Below, in pieces: positions 51,406 through 59,507 of a DNA stretch of 64,000 bases. The position numbers and the translations under genes are program-made. Origin of the DNA: an uncultured Christensenella sp. (lineage in GTDB: Bacteria > Bacillota > Clostridia > Christensenellales > UBA3700); assembly GCA_910579785.1 (NCBI GenBank), contig CAJTVJ010000004.1, positions 1-64,000 on the forward strand, read 5' to 3'. Position 1 is the first letter of the stretch. Every line of letters starts with the position of its first letter. Below the pieces are notes generated by a model that made no database searches, had not been told where the DNA came from, and was given only the letters and a program-made list of their open reading frames with translations.

Positions 51406-52149
51406 ATGTCAGGACATAGCAAATGGGCTAATATCAAAAATAAGAAGGGCAAGAGCGACGCTAAGAGAGCGAGTGTGTTTACCAAGATCGGCAGAGAAAT
51501 CGCCGTTGCGGTCAAGCAAGGCGGGCCCGACCCCAATTCCAACGCAAGATTGAGAGACGTCATTGCCAAGGCAAAGGCGAATAATATGCCCAACGATAAT
51601 ATAGAAAGAGGTATCAAAAAGGCAAGCGGAGAATTGAACTCCGTCAACTATGAAGAGAATATATACGAGGGCTACGCTGCCGGCGGAGTTGCAGTCATCG
51701 TTGAGACTTTGACCGACAACAAAAACCGTACCGCAGGCGACATACGTCACCATTTCGACAAGTGCGGCGGAGCAATGGGTACCAGCGGTTGCGTGTCATA
51801 TATGTTTGAGACAAAGGGCGTAATAATAGTAGAGGGCGAAGGCAAAGACGAGGATGAAGTCATGATGATCGCGCTTGACTGCGGAGCCAACGATATACAA
51901 AGCGACGAGGACGTATTTGAAATTTATACCGACCCGACCAGCCTCGGCGAAGTGAGAGAAGCCATTGAGAAAGAGGGGACTTTGAAGATACTTTCCGCGC
52001 AGGTAGACAGAATACCTAGCAGCACAGTCAAACCCGATAAGGAAACCGAGGCAAAGGTCATCAAGCTTTTGGATATGCTTGAAGACAACGACGACGTGCA
52101 GAACGTCTATCACAATGCAGAACTCGAAGAAGAGGACGAGGAAGAATAA
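51406..52149 (+). CDS. yebC: YebC/PmpR family protein
   Basis: 247 residues from the ATG at 51406, with TTTGGAGG upstream. The family pattern is complete: SGHSKWANIKNKKGKSDAKR, FTKIGREIAVAVKQGGPDPN, RLRDVIAKAKANNMPNDNIER, YEGYAAGGVAVIVETLTDN and HHFDKCGGAMGTSGCV. The C terminus ends in an acidic run (EEEDEEE). YebC proteins are DNA-binding regulators, and recent work links YebC paralogues to relief of ribosome stalling at proline-rich motifs. In many bacteria yebC lies next to ruvC. Here proA intervenes. Confidence 0.93.
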   Translation: MSGHSKWANIKNKKGKSDAKRASVFTKIGREIAVAVKQGGPDPNSNARLRDVIAKAKANNMPNDNIERGIKKASGELNSVNYEENIYEGYAAGGVAVIVETLTDNKNRTAGDIRHHFDKCGGAMGTSGCVSYMFETKGVIIVEGEGKDEDEVMMIALDCGANDIQSDEDVFEIYTDPTSLGEVREAIEKEGTLKILSAQVDRIPSSTVKPDKETEAKVIKLLDMLEDNDDVQNVYHNAELEEEDEEE

Positions 52150-52160
52150 TAGAGGTCATT

Positions 52161-53405
52161 ATGGAAGATATGCAACAGGCTTGCGGAAAAGTCAGGAATG
52201 CAACTTATAAGCTCTCTTTGTATGACACAAAGACAAAGAACGATATACTTTTGGCTATCGCCGATAAAATTCTTGCAAGCAAGAAGGAAATCAAGGCGGT
52301 CAACGCGATAGATATTCAAAATGCAAGGGGTAAACTCAGCGAGGCTATGATAGACAGGCTGACTTTGACAGACGCGAGAATAGAACTTATGGCGGAGGGC
52401 GTGCGACAGGTCGCTGAACTTGACGACCCTGTCGGCAAAGTCGTCAGACAGTGGACAGTTGAAAGCGGTCTGGAAATCAAAAAGGTGAGAGCGCCTTTGG
52501 GCGTCATAGGAGTCATCTATGAGTCGCGTCCCAACGTCACGGTCGACGTGGCAAGTCTTTGCATCAAGTCTGGCAACGGAGTCATACTCAAAGGCGGAAA
52601 GGAAGCTATAAATTCCAACAGGGCGCTATTTGAGATAATTCAAAAGGCGATAGAAGAGCTTGGATATGACAAAGATATCGTAGGGTTTGTCGACAACGTC
52701 GAAAGGTCGGCAACGTATGAGATGTTGCAGCAAGCCAAGTATATTGACGTGATCATTCCCAGAGGCAGCGACAATCTCAAAAAGTTTGTGCTTACAAATT
52801 CGCAGATTCCTGTCATCGCATCTTCGGGCGGCAACTGTCACGTATACGTAGAAAAGACTGCCGATTTGGCTATGGCAAAAGATATCGTTTACAATGCAAA
52901 AATGCAGAGAGTGTCGGTCTGCAATGCCGCAGAACAGCTTTTGGTCGATAGGGATATTGCAGAGAAATTTTTGCCTGATATGATAGATACTCTTCAAAAG
53001 GGCGGTTGTAAGGTAATTGGCGACGAAACCGTATGCAAACTTTGCAAAGACGTCATACCTGCAAAAGAGGAAGATTATAAGACGGAAAGAGAAGATTATA
53101 TCTTGACTGTCAAGGTCGTCAAGGATTATAAAGAAGCTATTGATAGGATAAACGCCAACGGAACAAAGCACAGCGAAGCGATAATATCAAAGGATGCAGA
53201 GGCTATGCGAGTGTTTACTACGGCTGTCGACGCAGGGTGCGTATATACCAATGCATCGACGAGATTTACAGACGGATTTGAGTTTGGATTTGGCGCTGAG
53301 ATTGGTATATCCACTCAAAAATTGCATGCAAGAGGACCGCTGGGATTGGAGCAGTTGACGAGCGAAAAGTATGTTGTCACGGGTCACGGCGAAGTGAGAA
53401 AATGA
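52161..53405 (+). CDS. proA: Gamma-glutamyl phosphate reductase ProA
   Basis: 414 residues, an aldehyde-dehydrogenase-fold enzyme. Motifs are KVRAPLGVIGVIYESRPNVTVDVASLCIKSGN, VILKGGKEAINSN, DVIIPRGSDNLKKFV, VIASSGGNCHVYVEKTAD, the catalytic Cys in RVSVCNAAEQLLV, and the C-terminal NASTRFTDGFEFGFGAEIGISTQKLHARGPLG. It reduces gamma-glutamyl phosphate to the semialdehyde in proline synthesis. proB is not adjacent. It overlaps ruvC by 4 bases (ATGA), an uncommon proA-ruvC coupling. Confidence 0.96.
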   Translation: MEDMQQACGKVRNATYKLSLYDTKTKNDILLAIADKILASKKEIKAVNAIDIQNARGKLSEAMIDRLTLTDARIELMAEGVRQVAELDDPVGKVVRQWTVESGLEIKKVRAPLGVIGVIYESRPNVTVDVASLCIKSGNGVILKGGKEAINSNRALFEIIQKAIEELGYDKDIVGFVDNVERSATYEMLQQAKYIDVIIPRGSDNLKKFVLTNSQIPVIASSGGNCHVYVEKTADLAMAKDIVYNAKMQRVSVCNAAEQLLVDRDIAEKFLPDMIDTLQKGGCKVIGDETVCKLCKDVIPAKEEDYKTEREDYILTVKVVKDYKEAIDRINANGTKHSEAIISKDAEAMRVFTTAVDAGCVYTNASTRFTDGFEFGFGAEIGISTQKLHARGPLGLEQLTSEKYVVTGHGEVRK

Positions 53406-53896
53406 TAATTTTGGGAATCGACCCCGGTCTTGCGATAGTCGGGTACGGAGTGATTGAGGCGCAGAAAGGAGCGTTTCGTCCAATCGACTGCGGAGTTATC
53501 AACACGCCGAAATCTGATACCGTGCCGATAAGACTTAATAAGATATATGACGGCATGCTTTCGCTGATAGAGAAATATAAACCCGATTGCATTGCGATAG
53601 AAGAGTTGTTTTTCAACACCAATATCACTACCGGTATCAACGTGGCGCAGGCAAGAGGCGTTGTATTGTTGGCTTGTCAGCAAAAGGGGCTTAAAATGTA
53701 TGAGTACACTCCTTTGCAGATAAAGCAGGCGTTGACGGGGTATGGCAAGGCGGAGAAAAAGCAGATACAGTTTATGGTCGCAAGACTGCTTAATTTAAAG
53801 GCTGTGCCAAAACCCGACGACGCGGCCGACGGTCTGGCAGTCGCGCTCACTCACGGACAGACGGCAAGAATGGGCGGACTTTTTGGAATAAGATAG
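53402..53896 (+). CDS. ruvC: Holliday junction resolvase RuvC
   Basis: 164 residues. The RNase H-like resolvase has its four acidic positions in LGIDPGLAIVGYG, IAIEELFF, and the late KPDDAADGLAVALTH. YTPLQIKQALTGYGKAEKKQIQFMV, a conserved DNA-contact segment, is present. It resolves Holliday junctions with RuvAB. The ATG overlaps the proA stop. ruvA follows 47 bases later. Confidence 0.96.
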   Translation: MIILGIDPGLAIVGYGVIEAQKGAFRPIDCGVINTPKSDTVPIRLNKIYDGMLSLIEKYKPDCIAIEELFFNTNITTGINVAQARGVVLLACQQKGLKMYEYTPLQIKQALTGYGKAEKKQIQFMVARLLNLKAVPKPDDAADGLAVALTHGQTARMGGLFGIR

Positions 53897-53943
53897 TTCT
53901 TATGACGTAAAATCAACGGCATATATAGAGCAAAGGAATAGAT

Positions 53944-54555
53944 ATGTATTATTCGATTACGGGAAAGGTGATATTTTATGAAGAGGGAAAGGTCGTGTTG
54001 GAAAACAACGGCATTGCTTATGAGCTGGGAGTGTCGGCGAATACTCTCACTGCCTTTGCGAAAAAAGGCGAGGTTGTCACCGCGTATACGTATCTCAAAG
54101 TTGCCGAAGATGAAATGAGTCTTTACGGTTTTTGCAGCAAGGAAGAAAAGGCGATGTTTATCAATTTGATAAGCGTAAGCGGAGTGGGACCTAAGACGGC
54201 GTTGCAGATACTTTCGGGAATTGACTTGCAAAGACTTGCGATAGCAATAGTCAACGGCGACGCAAAGACGCTTGCAAAGGTCAAAGGATTGGGCAAGAAG
54301 ACTGCCGAGCGTATAATTTTGGAACTCAAAGAAAAGATTGCAGACGTCAGCTCTGGCGACGATAGCGAAGGATTTTTCGGTTTGCTCGGCGGAGAGGACA
54401 CTTCAAAGGACGAAGTTGTCAACGACGCGGTATTGGCTCTTGTATCTCTCGGCATATCTAAGACAGAGGCTGTCAAGGCTGTGGCAAATGCAAGGACAAA
54501 GAGCGATAAGCTGGAAAATATAATTACGTTGGCATTAAGGAGTTTTGATAGATAA
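53944..54555 (+). CDS. ruvA: Holliday junction DNA helicase subunit RuvA
   Basis: 203 residues. Domain I is an OB fold (YYSITGKVIFYEEGKVVLENNGIAYELGVS). Domain II carries the helix-hairpin-helix pair (FINLISVSGVGPKTALQILSGI, LAKVKGLGKKTAERIILELKEKI). Domain III (about 155-203; DAVLALVSLGISKTEAVKAV) binds RuvB. The tetramer holds the four-way junction. The stop overlaps the ruvB start by one base. Confidence 0.97.
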   Translation: MYYSITGKVIFYEEGKVVLENNGIAYELGVSANTLTAFAKKGEVVTAYTYLKVAEDEMSLYGFCSKEEKAMFINLISVSGVGPKTALQILSGIDLQRLAIAIVNGDAKTLAKVKGLGKKTAERIILELKEKIADVSSGDDSEGFFGLLGGEDTSKDEVVNDAVLALVSLGISKTEAVKAVANARTKSDKLENIITLALRSFDR

Positions 54556-55613
54556 TGGAATTTTTTGACGACGAAGAAAGATTTATGTCCTCAATGCAAG
54601 GCGTAAGCGAGAGCGACAGCGAAAATACGCTGAGACCTAAGAGCATAGACGAATACGTAGGACAGGAAAAGATAAAAGAAAATCTTGATATTTATATCAA
54701 AGCCGCCGTTGGAAGAGACGAGGCTTTGGATCACGTACTTTTGTACGGTCCTCCCGGACTTGGCAAGACGACGCTTGCGCATATCATCGCAAGCGAAATG
54801 GGTTCGCAAATTCGTATCACGTCGGGACCTGCAATAGAAAAGGCAGCCGATCTTGCGGCGATTCTCACCAATCTCAATGAAAAAGATGTGCTTTTTATAG
54901 ACGAAATTCACAGGCTGAATCGCAATGTCGAAGAGGTTTTGTATCCTGCAATGGAAGATTACGCGCTTGATTTTATGGTGGGTAAGGGACCGAGCGCGAG
55001 AAGCATAAGACTGTCTTTGCCTAAGTTTACGCTCATAGGCGCGACTACAAGAGCAGGTATGCTTACGTCTCCGCTGAGAGATAGATTTGGCGTCAACTGC
55101 CGCTTGGAAATGTATACGCCGGAGGAACTTGCAAGCATAGTAAAGCGTAGCGCAGGACTGCTCAACGTGGAGATAACGGAGGACGGCGCATATGAGATAG
55201 CTAGGAGAAGCAGAGGTACGCCGAGAATTGCCAATCGTATTTTGAAGAGAGTAAGAGATTACAGTGAGGTGTTGGCGGAGGGGATCATAACTTCCGAAGT
55301 CGCCGATATTGCGCTTGGTAAAATGGAAATCGACAAGCTCGGACTTGACAACATAGACCGCAAGATAATATTGACGATAATAGACAAGTTCGGCGGAGGA
55401 CCTGTCGGTCTTGATACGCTTGCCGCGTCGATAGGAGAGGATGCGGGCACTATTGAGGACGTATACGAGCCGTATCTTATGCAGATAACTTTTATTGCGC
55501 GTACACCGAGAGGACGTATCTGCCTTCCCGACGCCTATGCGCATTTTGGCCGCAAAGCAAATCAGTTGGCATATGAGCAGCTTTCTATGTTGGACAGCGA
55601 GGACAAGAAGTGA
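54555..55613 (+). CDS. ruvB: Holliday junction DNA helicase subunit RuvB
   Basis: 352 residues. The AAA+ motor shows LRPKSIDEYVGQEKIKENL, Walker A YGPPGLGKTTLAHIIA, Walker B VLFIDEIHRLNR, sensor 1 LIGATTRAG and the arginine-finger SPLRDRFG. The C-terminal winged helix (GGGPVGLDTLAASIGEDAGTIEDVYEPYL) completes it. It drives branch migration. The ATG overlaps the ruvA stop (TAATG), and queA follows in TGATG overlap. Confidence 0.98.
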   Translation: MEFFDDEERFMSSMQGVSESDSENTLRPKSIDEYVGQEKIKENLDIYIKAAVGRDEALDHVLLYGPPGLGKTTLAHIIASEMGSQIRITSGPAIEKAADLAAILTNLNEKDVLFIDEIHRLNRNVEEVLYPAMEDYALDFMVGKGPSARSIRLSLPKFTLIGATTRAGMLTSPLRDRFGVNCRLEMYTPEELASIVKRSAGLLNVEITEDGAYEIARRSRGTPRIANRILKRVRDYSEVLAEGIITSEVADIALGKMEIDKLGLDNIDRKIILTIIDKFGGGPVGLDTLAASIGEDAGTIEDVYEPYLMQITFIARTPRGRICLPDAYAHFGRKANQLAYEQLSMLDSEDKK

Positions 55614-56647
55614 TGCGCAAAAGTGATTTTTTCTATGAATTGCCGCAAGAGCTTATTGCGCAAACTCCGATTGAGCCGAGAGATTCGTCGAGAATGCTTG
55701 TATACCAAAGAGACGACGGCAAAGTCGAACACAAGCATTTTTACAATATTGTCGATTATCTCAAAAAGGGCGACGTATTGGTAATAAACAATACCAAAGT
55801 CATACCGGCGAGAATATTTGCAACAAGACTTCCGCGTACAGATAAGACGATAGAGAGAAATACAGAGGTATTGCTACTTAAAAGAAAGCAGTACGACGTG
55901 TGGGAATGTATCACTCGACCTGCAAAAAAGTTGAAAATCGGCACCAAGCTTGACTTTGGCGCAATGCAAGGCGAGGTCGTTGGGTATGGAGACGAGGGAA
56001 TAAGGTTTGTCAAGTTTATATTTGACGGCGTCTTTGAAAACATACTTGAAGTAATAGGAAATATGCCCCTTCCGCCTTATATCACCGAGAAACTTGAAGA
56101 CAAAAGCAGATATCAGACGGTCTATGGCAAAATAGACGGGTCGGCTGCGGCTCCCACCGCAGGTCTGCACTTTACGCCGCAACTTCTTGAAAAAATTGAA
56201 GGTATGGGAGTGCAGATCGCCAAAGTTTTGCTCCACGTGGGGTTGGGTACGTTTAGACCTGTCAAAGAGGACGAAATACTTGATCATAAAATGCACAGCG
56301 AATACTTTGAGGTCGACGAGGTCAATGCTGAAATTATTAACTGCGCTTTGAGAGAGGGCAGACGGGTGATATGCGTAGGTACGACGTCGGTCAGAGTTGT
56401 CGAAAGCTCTGTCGGTAACGACGGGTATATCGTGCCACAAAAGGGAGATACTCAGATTTTTATTTATCCTGGCTATGATTTTAAAGTTGTCAAAGGACTC
56501 ATCACCAATTTTCATTTGCCGGAGTCAACTCTTATTATGCTTGTCAGCGCGCTTATAGGCAGGGAAAAGACGCTTGAACTTTATAGGACGGCGGTGGAGG
56601 AGAAGTATAGATTTTTCTCATTTGGCGACGCAATGATGATCGTATAA
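55613..56647 (+). CDS. queA: S-adenosylmethionine:tRNA ribosyltransferase-isomerase QueA
   Basis: 344 residues from the ATG in the TGATG overlap with ruvB; a GTG three bases earlier is possible. Motifs are FFYELPQELIAQTPIEPRDSSRMLV, VLVINNTKVIPARIFA, DGSAAAPTAGLHFTPQLL, VGLGTFRPV, MHSEYFEV, VGTTSVRVVES and TNFHLPESTLIMLVSAL. It converts preQ1-tRNA to epoxyqueuosine. With tgt downstream it makes the last two genes of the ruvAB-queA-tgt series typical of Firmicutes. Confidence 0.97.
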   Translation: MRKSDFFYELPQELIAQTPIEPRDSSRMLVYQRDDGKVEHKHFYNIVDYLKKGDVLVINNTKVIPARIFATRLPRTDKTIERNTEVLLLKRKQYDVWECITRPAKKLKIGTKLDFGAMQGEVVGYGDEGIRFVKFIFDGVFENILEVIGNMPLPPYITEKLEDKSRYQTVYGKIDGSAAAPTAGLHFTPQLLEKIEGMGVQIAKVLLHVGLGTFRPVKEDEILDHKMHSEYFEVDEVNAEIINCALREGRRVICVGTTSVRVVESSVGNDGYIVPQKGDTQIFIYPGYDFKVVKGLITNFHLPESTLIMLVSALIGREKTLELYRTAVEEKYRFFSFGDAMMIV

Positions 56648-56817
56648 GCGGCGCAATACTGTGTCGAACTTACGTTTTGCCTTGGTCGTGTACGACGTAG
56701 TACACTTCCTTCGGTCAAAGCCGCGTTCTTCTTGTCTTGCTTGCTTCTCCAATCATCATACGCAATCACCATAACATGTACAAAGAAGTCGTTATCACAT
56801 CAAATTTAAGGAAATGT
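56648..56817. repeat. Repeat-like spacer between queA and tgt
   Basis: It contains the imperfect palindrome GTGTACGACGTAGTACAC (56688-56705), flanked by CCTTGGTC and TTCCTTCGGTC. The block GTACG...AGTACACTT also occurs near 451-465. This interrupts the usually tight queA-tgt spacing. Confidence 0.5.
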
Positions 56818-57972
56818 ATGGAAAATTTTAAGTATGAAGTAATAAAAGTATGTAAACAGTCAGGGGCGAGAGTGGGAAGATTTACGACTCCTCACGGAGT
56901 GATAGAGACTCCTGTGTTTATGCCGGTGGGCACGAATGCGACCGTTAAAGCGCTTACTCCTAAAAACGTGGAAGACGCAAAGGCGTCCATCGTGCTTGCC
57001 AATACGTACCATTTATATTTACGCCCGGGCGCAGAGCTTGTCGAAAAGGCCGGCGGATTGCACAACTTTATGAATTGGCACAAGCCTATATTGACAGACA
57101 GCGGCGGCTTTCAAGTCTTTTCGCTTTCAAAAATGCGCAAGATAACGCAAGAAGGAGTAACTTTTTCGTCATACATAGACGGATCAAGGCATTTTATGGG
57201 ACCGGAAGAGTCTATTGCCGTGCAAAATAAGCTGGGCGGCGACATAATAATGGCTTTTGACGAATGTACGGACGGCGAAACCGACTATAAATACGCCAAA
57301 GGCGCTATGAACCGTACGCTTGATTGGCTGGCGAGGTCTGTCAAAGCGCATAAAAATCCCAATCAAATGTTATTCCCGATTATTCAAGGCAATATGTATT
57401 CCGATTTGAGAGTAGAGAGCGCAAAGAGGACTTTGGAATTTGCCAAGTGCGGTTTTTCTATCGGCGGACTTTCTGTCGGCGAGCCTAAGCCTGTGATGTA
57501 TGAAATGCTTGATTTGCTTAGGGAGTATTATCCCGAAAATCAGCCTAGATATCTAATGGGCGTGGGGTCTCCCGACTGTCTTGTCGAGGGCGTTATGCGA
57601 GGCATAGATATGTTTGACTGCGTACTTCCTACGCGTATGGCGCGCAACGGCTCTGCTTTTACGAAATACGGCAATTTGACGATACGCAACGCGCAGTTCA
57701 AAGAAGACTTTTCGCCTGTGGATAGCGAGTGCGATTGTTATTGCTGTCAAAACTTTTCAAGGGCATACATACGTCATTTGATAAATTCCGGCGAGATATT
57801 GGGCGGCGCGCTCTTATCCATACACAATATAAGATTTTTGACAAAGCTTATGGAGGATATGCGCGAGGCGATAATGCAGGATAGATTCGGAGATTTCCAT
57901 AAAGAATTTACGTCCAAGTACGTATGGGGACACGGCGGAGATAAGCCTAATAAATCGGGAAGCAGAGGATAG
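56818..57972 (+). CDS. tgt: tRNA-guanine transglycosylase Tgt
   Basis: 384 residues from the ATG at 56818, with AAGGA upstream; the frame is open back to 56737 through repeat sequence. TIM-barrel motifs are RVGRFTTPHGVIETPVFMPVGT, LANTYHLYLRPG, LTDSGGFQVFSLS (general acid/base Asp), GGLSVGEPK and MGVGSPDCLVEGVMRGIDMFDCVLPTR (nucleophile Asp). The zinc site is CDCYCC...H near the C terminus. It exchanges G34 for preQ1 in queuosine tRNAs. The usual follower yajC is displaced by a Fic-type gene. Confidence 0.97.
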   Translation: MENFKYEVIKVCKQSGARVGRFTTPHGVIETPVFMPVGTNATVKALTPKNVEDAKASIVLANTYHLYLRPGAELVEKAGGLHNFMNWHKPILTDSGGFQVFSLSKMRKITQEGVTFSSYIDGSRHFMGPEESIAVQNKLGGDIIMAFDECTDGETDYKYAKGAMNRTLDWLARSVKAHKNPNQMLFPIIQGNMYSDLRVESAKRTLEFAKCGFSIGGLSVGEPKPVMYEMLDLLREYYPENQPRYLMGVGSPDCLVEGVMRGIDMFDCVLPTRMARNGSAFTKYGNLTIRNAQFKEDFSPVDSECDCYCCQNFSRAYIRHLINSGEILGGALLSIHNIRFLTKLMEDMREAIMQDRFGDFHKEFTSKYVWGHGGDKPNKSGSRG

Positions 57973-57979
57973 AGAAGAT

Positions 57980-58666
57980 ATGTTAGATTTCGTTGTATCG
58001 CAAGATAAATATAAACTTACGCAAGAGCAGAACGTTTTTATTGCGAAAAAGAAGTTAGTGGAGAACATTTACAGTGGCGCAAAAGTCGAAGGGGTAAACA
58101 TTACGTTTCCTGAGACGCAGGCGATTGTAGACGGTATTAACGTTGCCAAGTTAAGCATTGACGACATTCTTGTGATACACAATCTCAAAGCGGGGTGGAA
58201 ATATACGCTCGATAACATTGATTCGCCAATGACATTGGATTTTATTTGCAGAATAAATGAAGACGTATCTCGCAACGAGAGCCTTGATTGGGGACACTTG
58301 CGTAGCGGCATGGTTGGGATCTCCGGCACGGACTACGTTCCGTCGATTCCAAAGAAAGAAGAAGTCATGTCTGACATAGACATGATTATGAACGCTGATA
58401 CGTGCACGACGTCGAAAGCGCTTGAACTATATGCGTACTGTTGTAAGTCTCAGTTATTTTGGGACGGTAACAGGCGTACGGCATTTATTGCGGCAAACAA
58501 GGTCTTAATTGCCGGCGGTGGCGGATTATTGACTATCAAAGATGAGGATATCGTAGAGTTTAATACAATACTTACGGAATATTATAATGACGACGCCAAT
58601 AAATCGACTTTGTTGAAGTTTTTATATGACAAGTGCATAAATGCAGCCAACTTTAAGAGCTGTTAA
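57980..58666 (+). CDS. Fic-domain protein with Gln in place of the catalytic His
   Basis: 228 residues with AGAGAAG before the ATG. A Fic-like all-helical domain is visible. The active-site motif reads SQLFWDGNRRTAFIAANKVL, aligning with HPFxDGNGRTGR, so the catalytic His is Gln while Phe, Asp-Gly-Asn and Arg remain. GAKVEG near residue 32 resembles the inhibitory-helix (S/T)xxxE(G/N) motif but lacks the Ser/Thr. Classical AMP transfer is therefore unlikely. Either another activity or a non-catalytic role is possible. It lies between tgt and yajC, genes that are normally adjacent, so it was probably inserted. No antitoxin gene is adjacent. Confidence 0.8.
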   Translation: MLDFVVSQDKYKLTQEQNVFIAKKKLVENIYSGAKVEGVNITFPETQAIVDGINVAKLSIDDILVIHNLKAGWKYTLDNIDSPMTLDFICRINEDVSRNESLDWGHLRSGMVGISGTDYVPSIPKKEEVMSDIDMIMNADTCTTSKALELYAYCCKSQLFWDGNRRTAFIAANKVLIAGGGGLLTIKDEDIVEFNTILTEYYNDDANKSTLLKFLYDKCINAANFKSC

Positions 58667-58850
58667 TTTGATAAATATAAGTGTCACAGCGGTATATTTT
58701 CTGTAAATATTACATAAATTCTCAAAATAACCCAACAAAACGCTTGTAATTGTCAAGTAAATAAGTTAAACTTTAAATGCTATTATATTGATATATATTT
58801 ATATTATATAGAAAAGGATAATACGTAATACAAATCGTGAAGGAGTAATT

Positions 58851-59390
58851 ATGAAATTATTTAGTTTGTTGGGAGCAAACGAAGGCGGCTTAGGCGGCAG
58901 TGGCAACTGGATAATGATCGTCGGACTTGTCGTGTTGATGGTCATAATGTTTGCAGCTTCGATAATCCCACAGAAAAAGCGCCAAAAGAAAGCGCAAGAA
59001 ATGATGAACAGCATCACAGTGGGAACAAAGGTCAAGACTATCGGCGGTTTTGTCGGAGAAGTCAAAAAAGTAGACAATACGGCTGGTACGTTTACGCTTG
59101 ATATAAGCGCTAAGGGCGATGGAAGTATGATGGTACTCATTGACAAATCGGCAGTATACACGGTGTTGCAGGCAGTTCAGGCGCCCACAGGCGAGACTAA
59201 GCTTGAAGAGAAAGAAGATACGGTCGTAGCAATGGACGATATGGAAGCAGACGCGGAGGCAGCTCAGAAAAAAGCAGATAAGAAGAGCAAGAGGGCTAAG
59301 AGCGAAGAGCAAATCGAAGAAGTTCAAGCTGACGAGCAATCGGGCGACAGCTTGGAGAAGACGGACAGCAACACTCTTCTTAAAGACTGA
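58851..59390 (+). CDS. yajC: Preprotein translocase subunit YajC with extended acidic tail
   Basis: 179 residues, longer than the usual 90-120. A single membrane helix (about 19-38, WIMIVGLVVLMVIMFAASII) and the typical PQKKRQKKAQEMMNSITVGTKVKTIGGFVGEVKKV segment identify YajC. A C-terminal extension of about 70 residues rich in Glu, Asp, Lys and Ala follows. GAAGGAG precedes the ATG. YajC associates with SecDF and SecYEG. secD and secF do not follow, and a terminator lies directly downstream. Confidence 0.93.
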   Translation: MKLFSLLGANEGGLGGSGNWIMIVGLVVLMVIMFAASIIPQKKRQKKAQEMMNSITVGTKVKTIGGFVGEVKKVDNTAGTFTLDISAKGDGSMMVLIDKSAVYTVLQAVQAPTGETKLEEKEDTVVAMDDMEADAEAAQKKADKKSKRAKSEEQIEEVQADEQSGDSLEKTDSNTLLKD

Positions 59391-59407
59391 TAGTAAGTCA
59401 AATCACG

Positions 59408-59436
59408 CAGACGTCGAAAGACGTCTGTATTTTTTG
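59408..59436 (+). terminator. Terminator of yajC
   Basis: CAGACGTC and GACGTCTG form a perfect 8-bp stem with a GAAA tetraloop, followed by TATTTTTTG. Confidence 0.92.
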
Positions 59437-59456
59437 TATCATATGCAAACAAATGT

Positions 59457-59485
59457 TTGCGTTATTAAAATATCTGTGCTATAAT
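59457..59485 (+). promoter_or_regulatory. Promoter of the DUF5131 gene
   Basis: TTGCGT (59457-59462), 17-bp spacer, TATAAT (59480-59485). Confidence 0.7.
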
Positions 59486-59507
59486 ATCTTCAAGGCAGGA
59501 GATGGTA

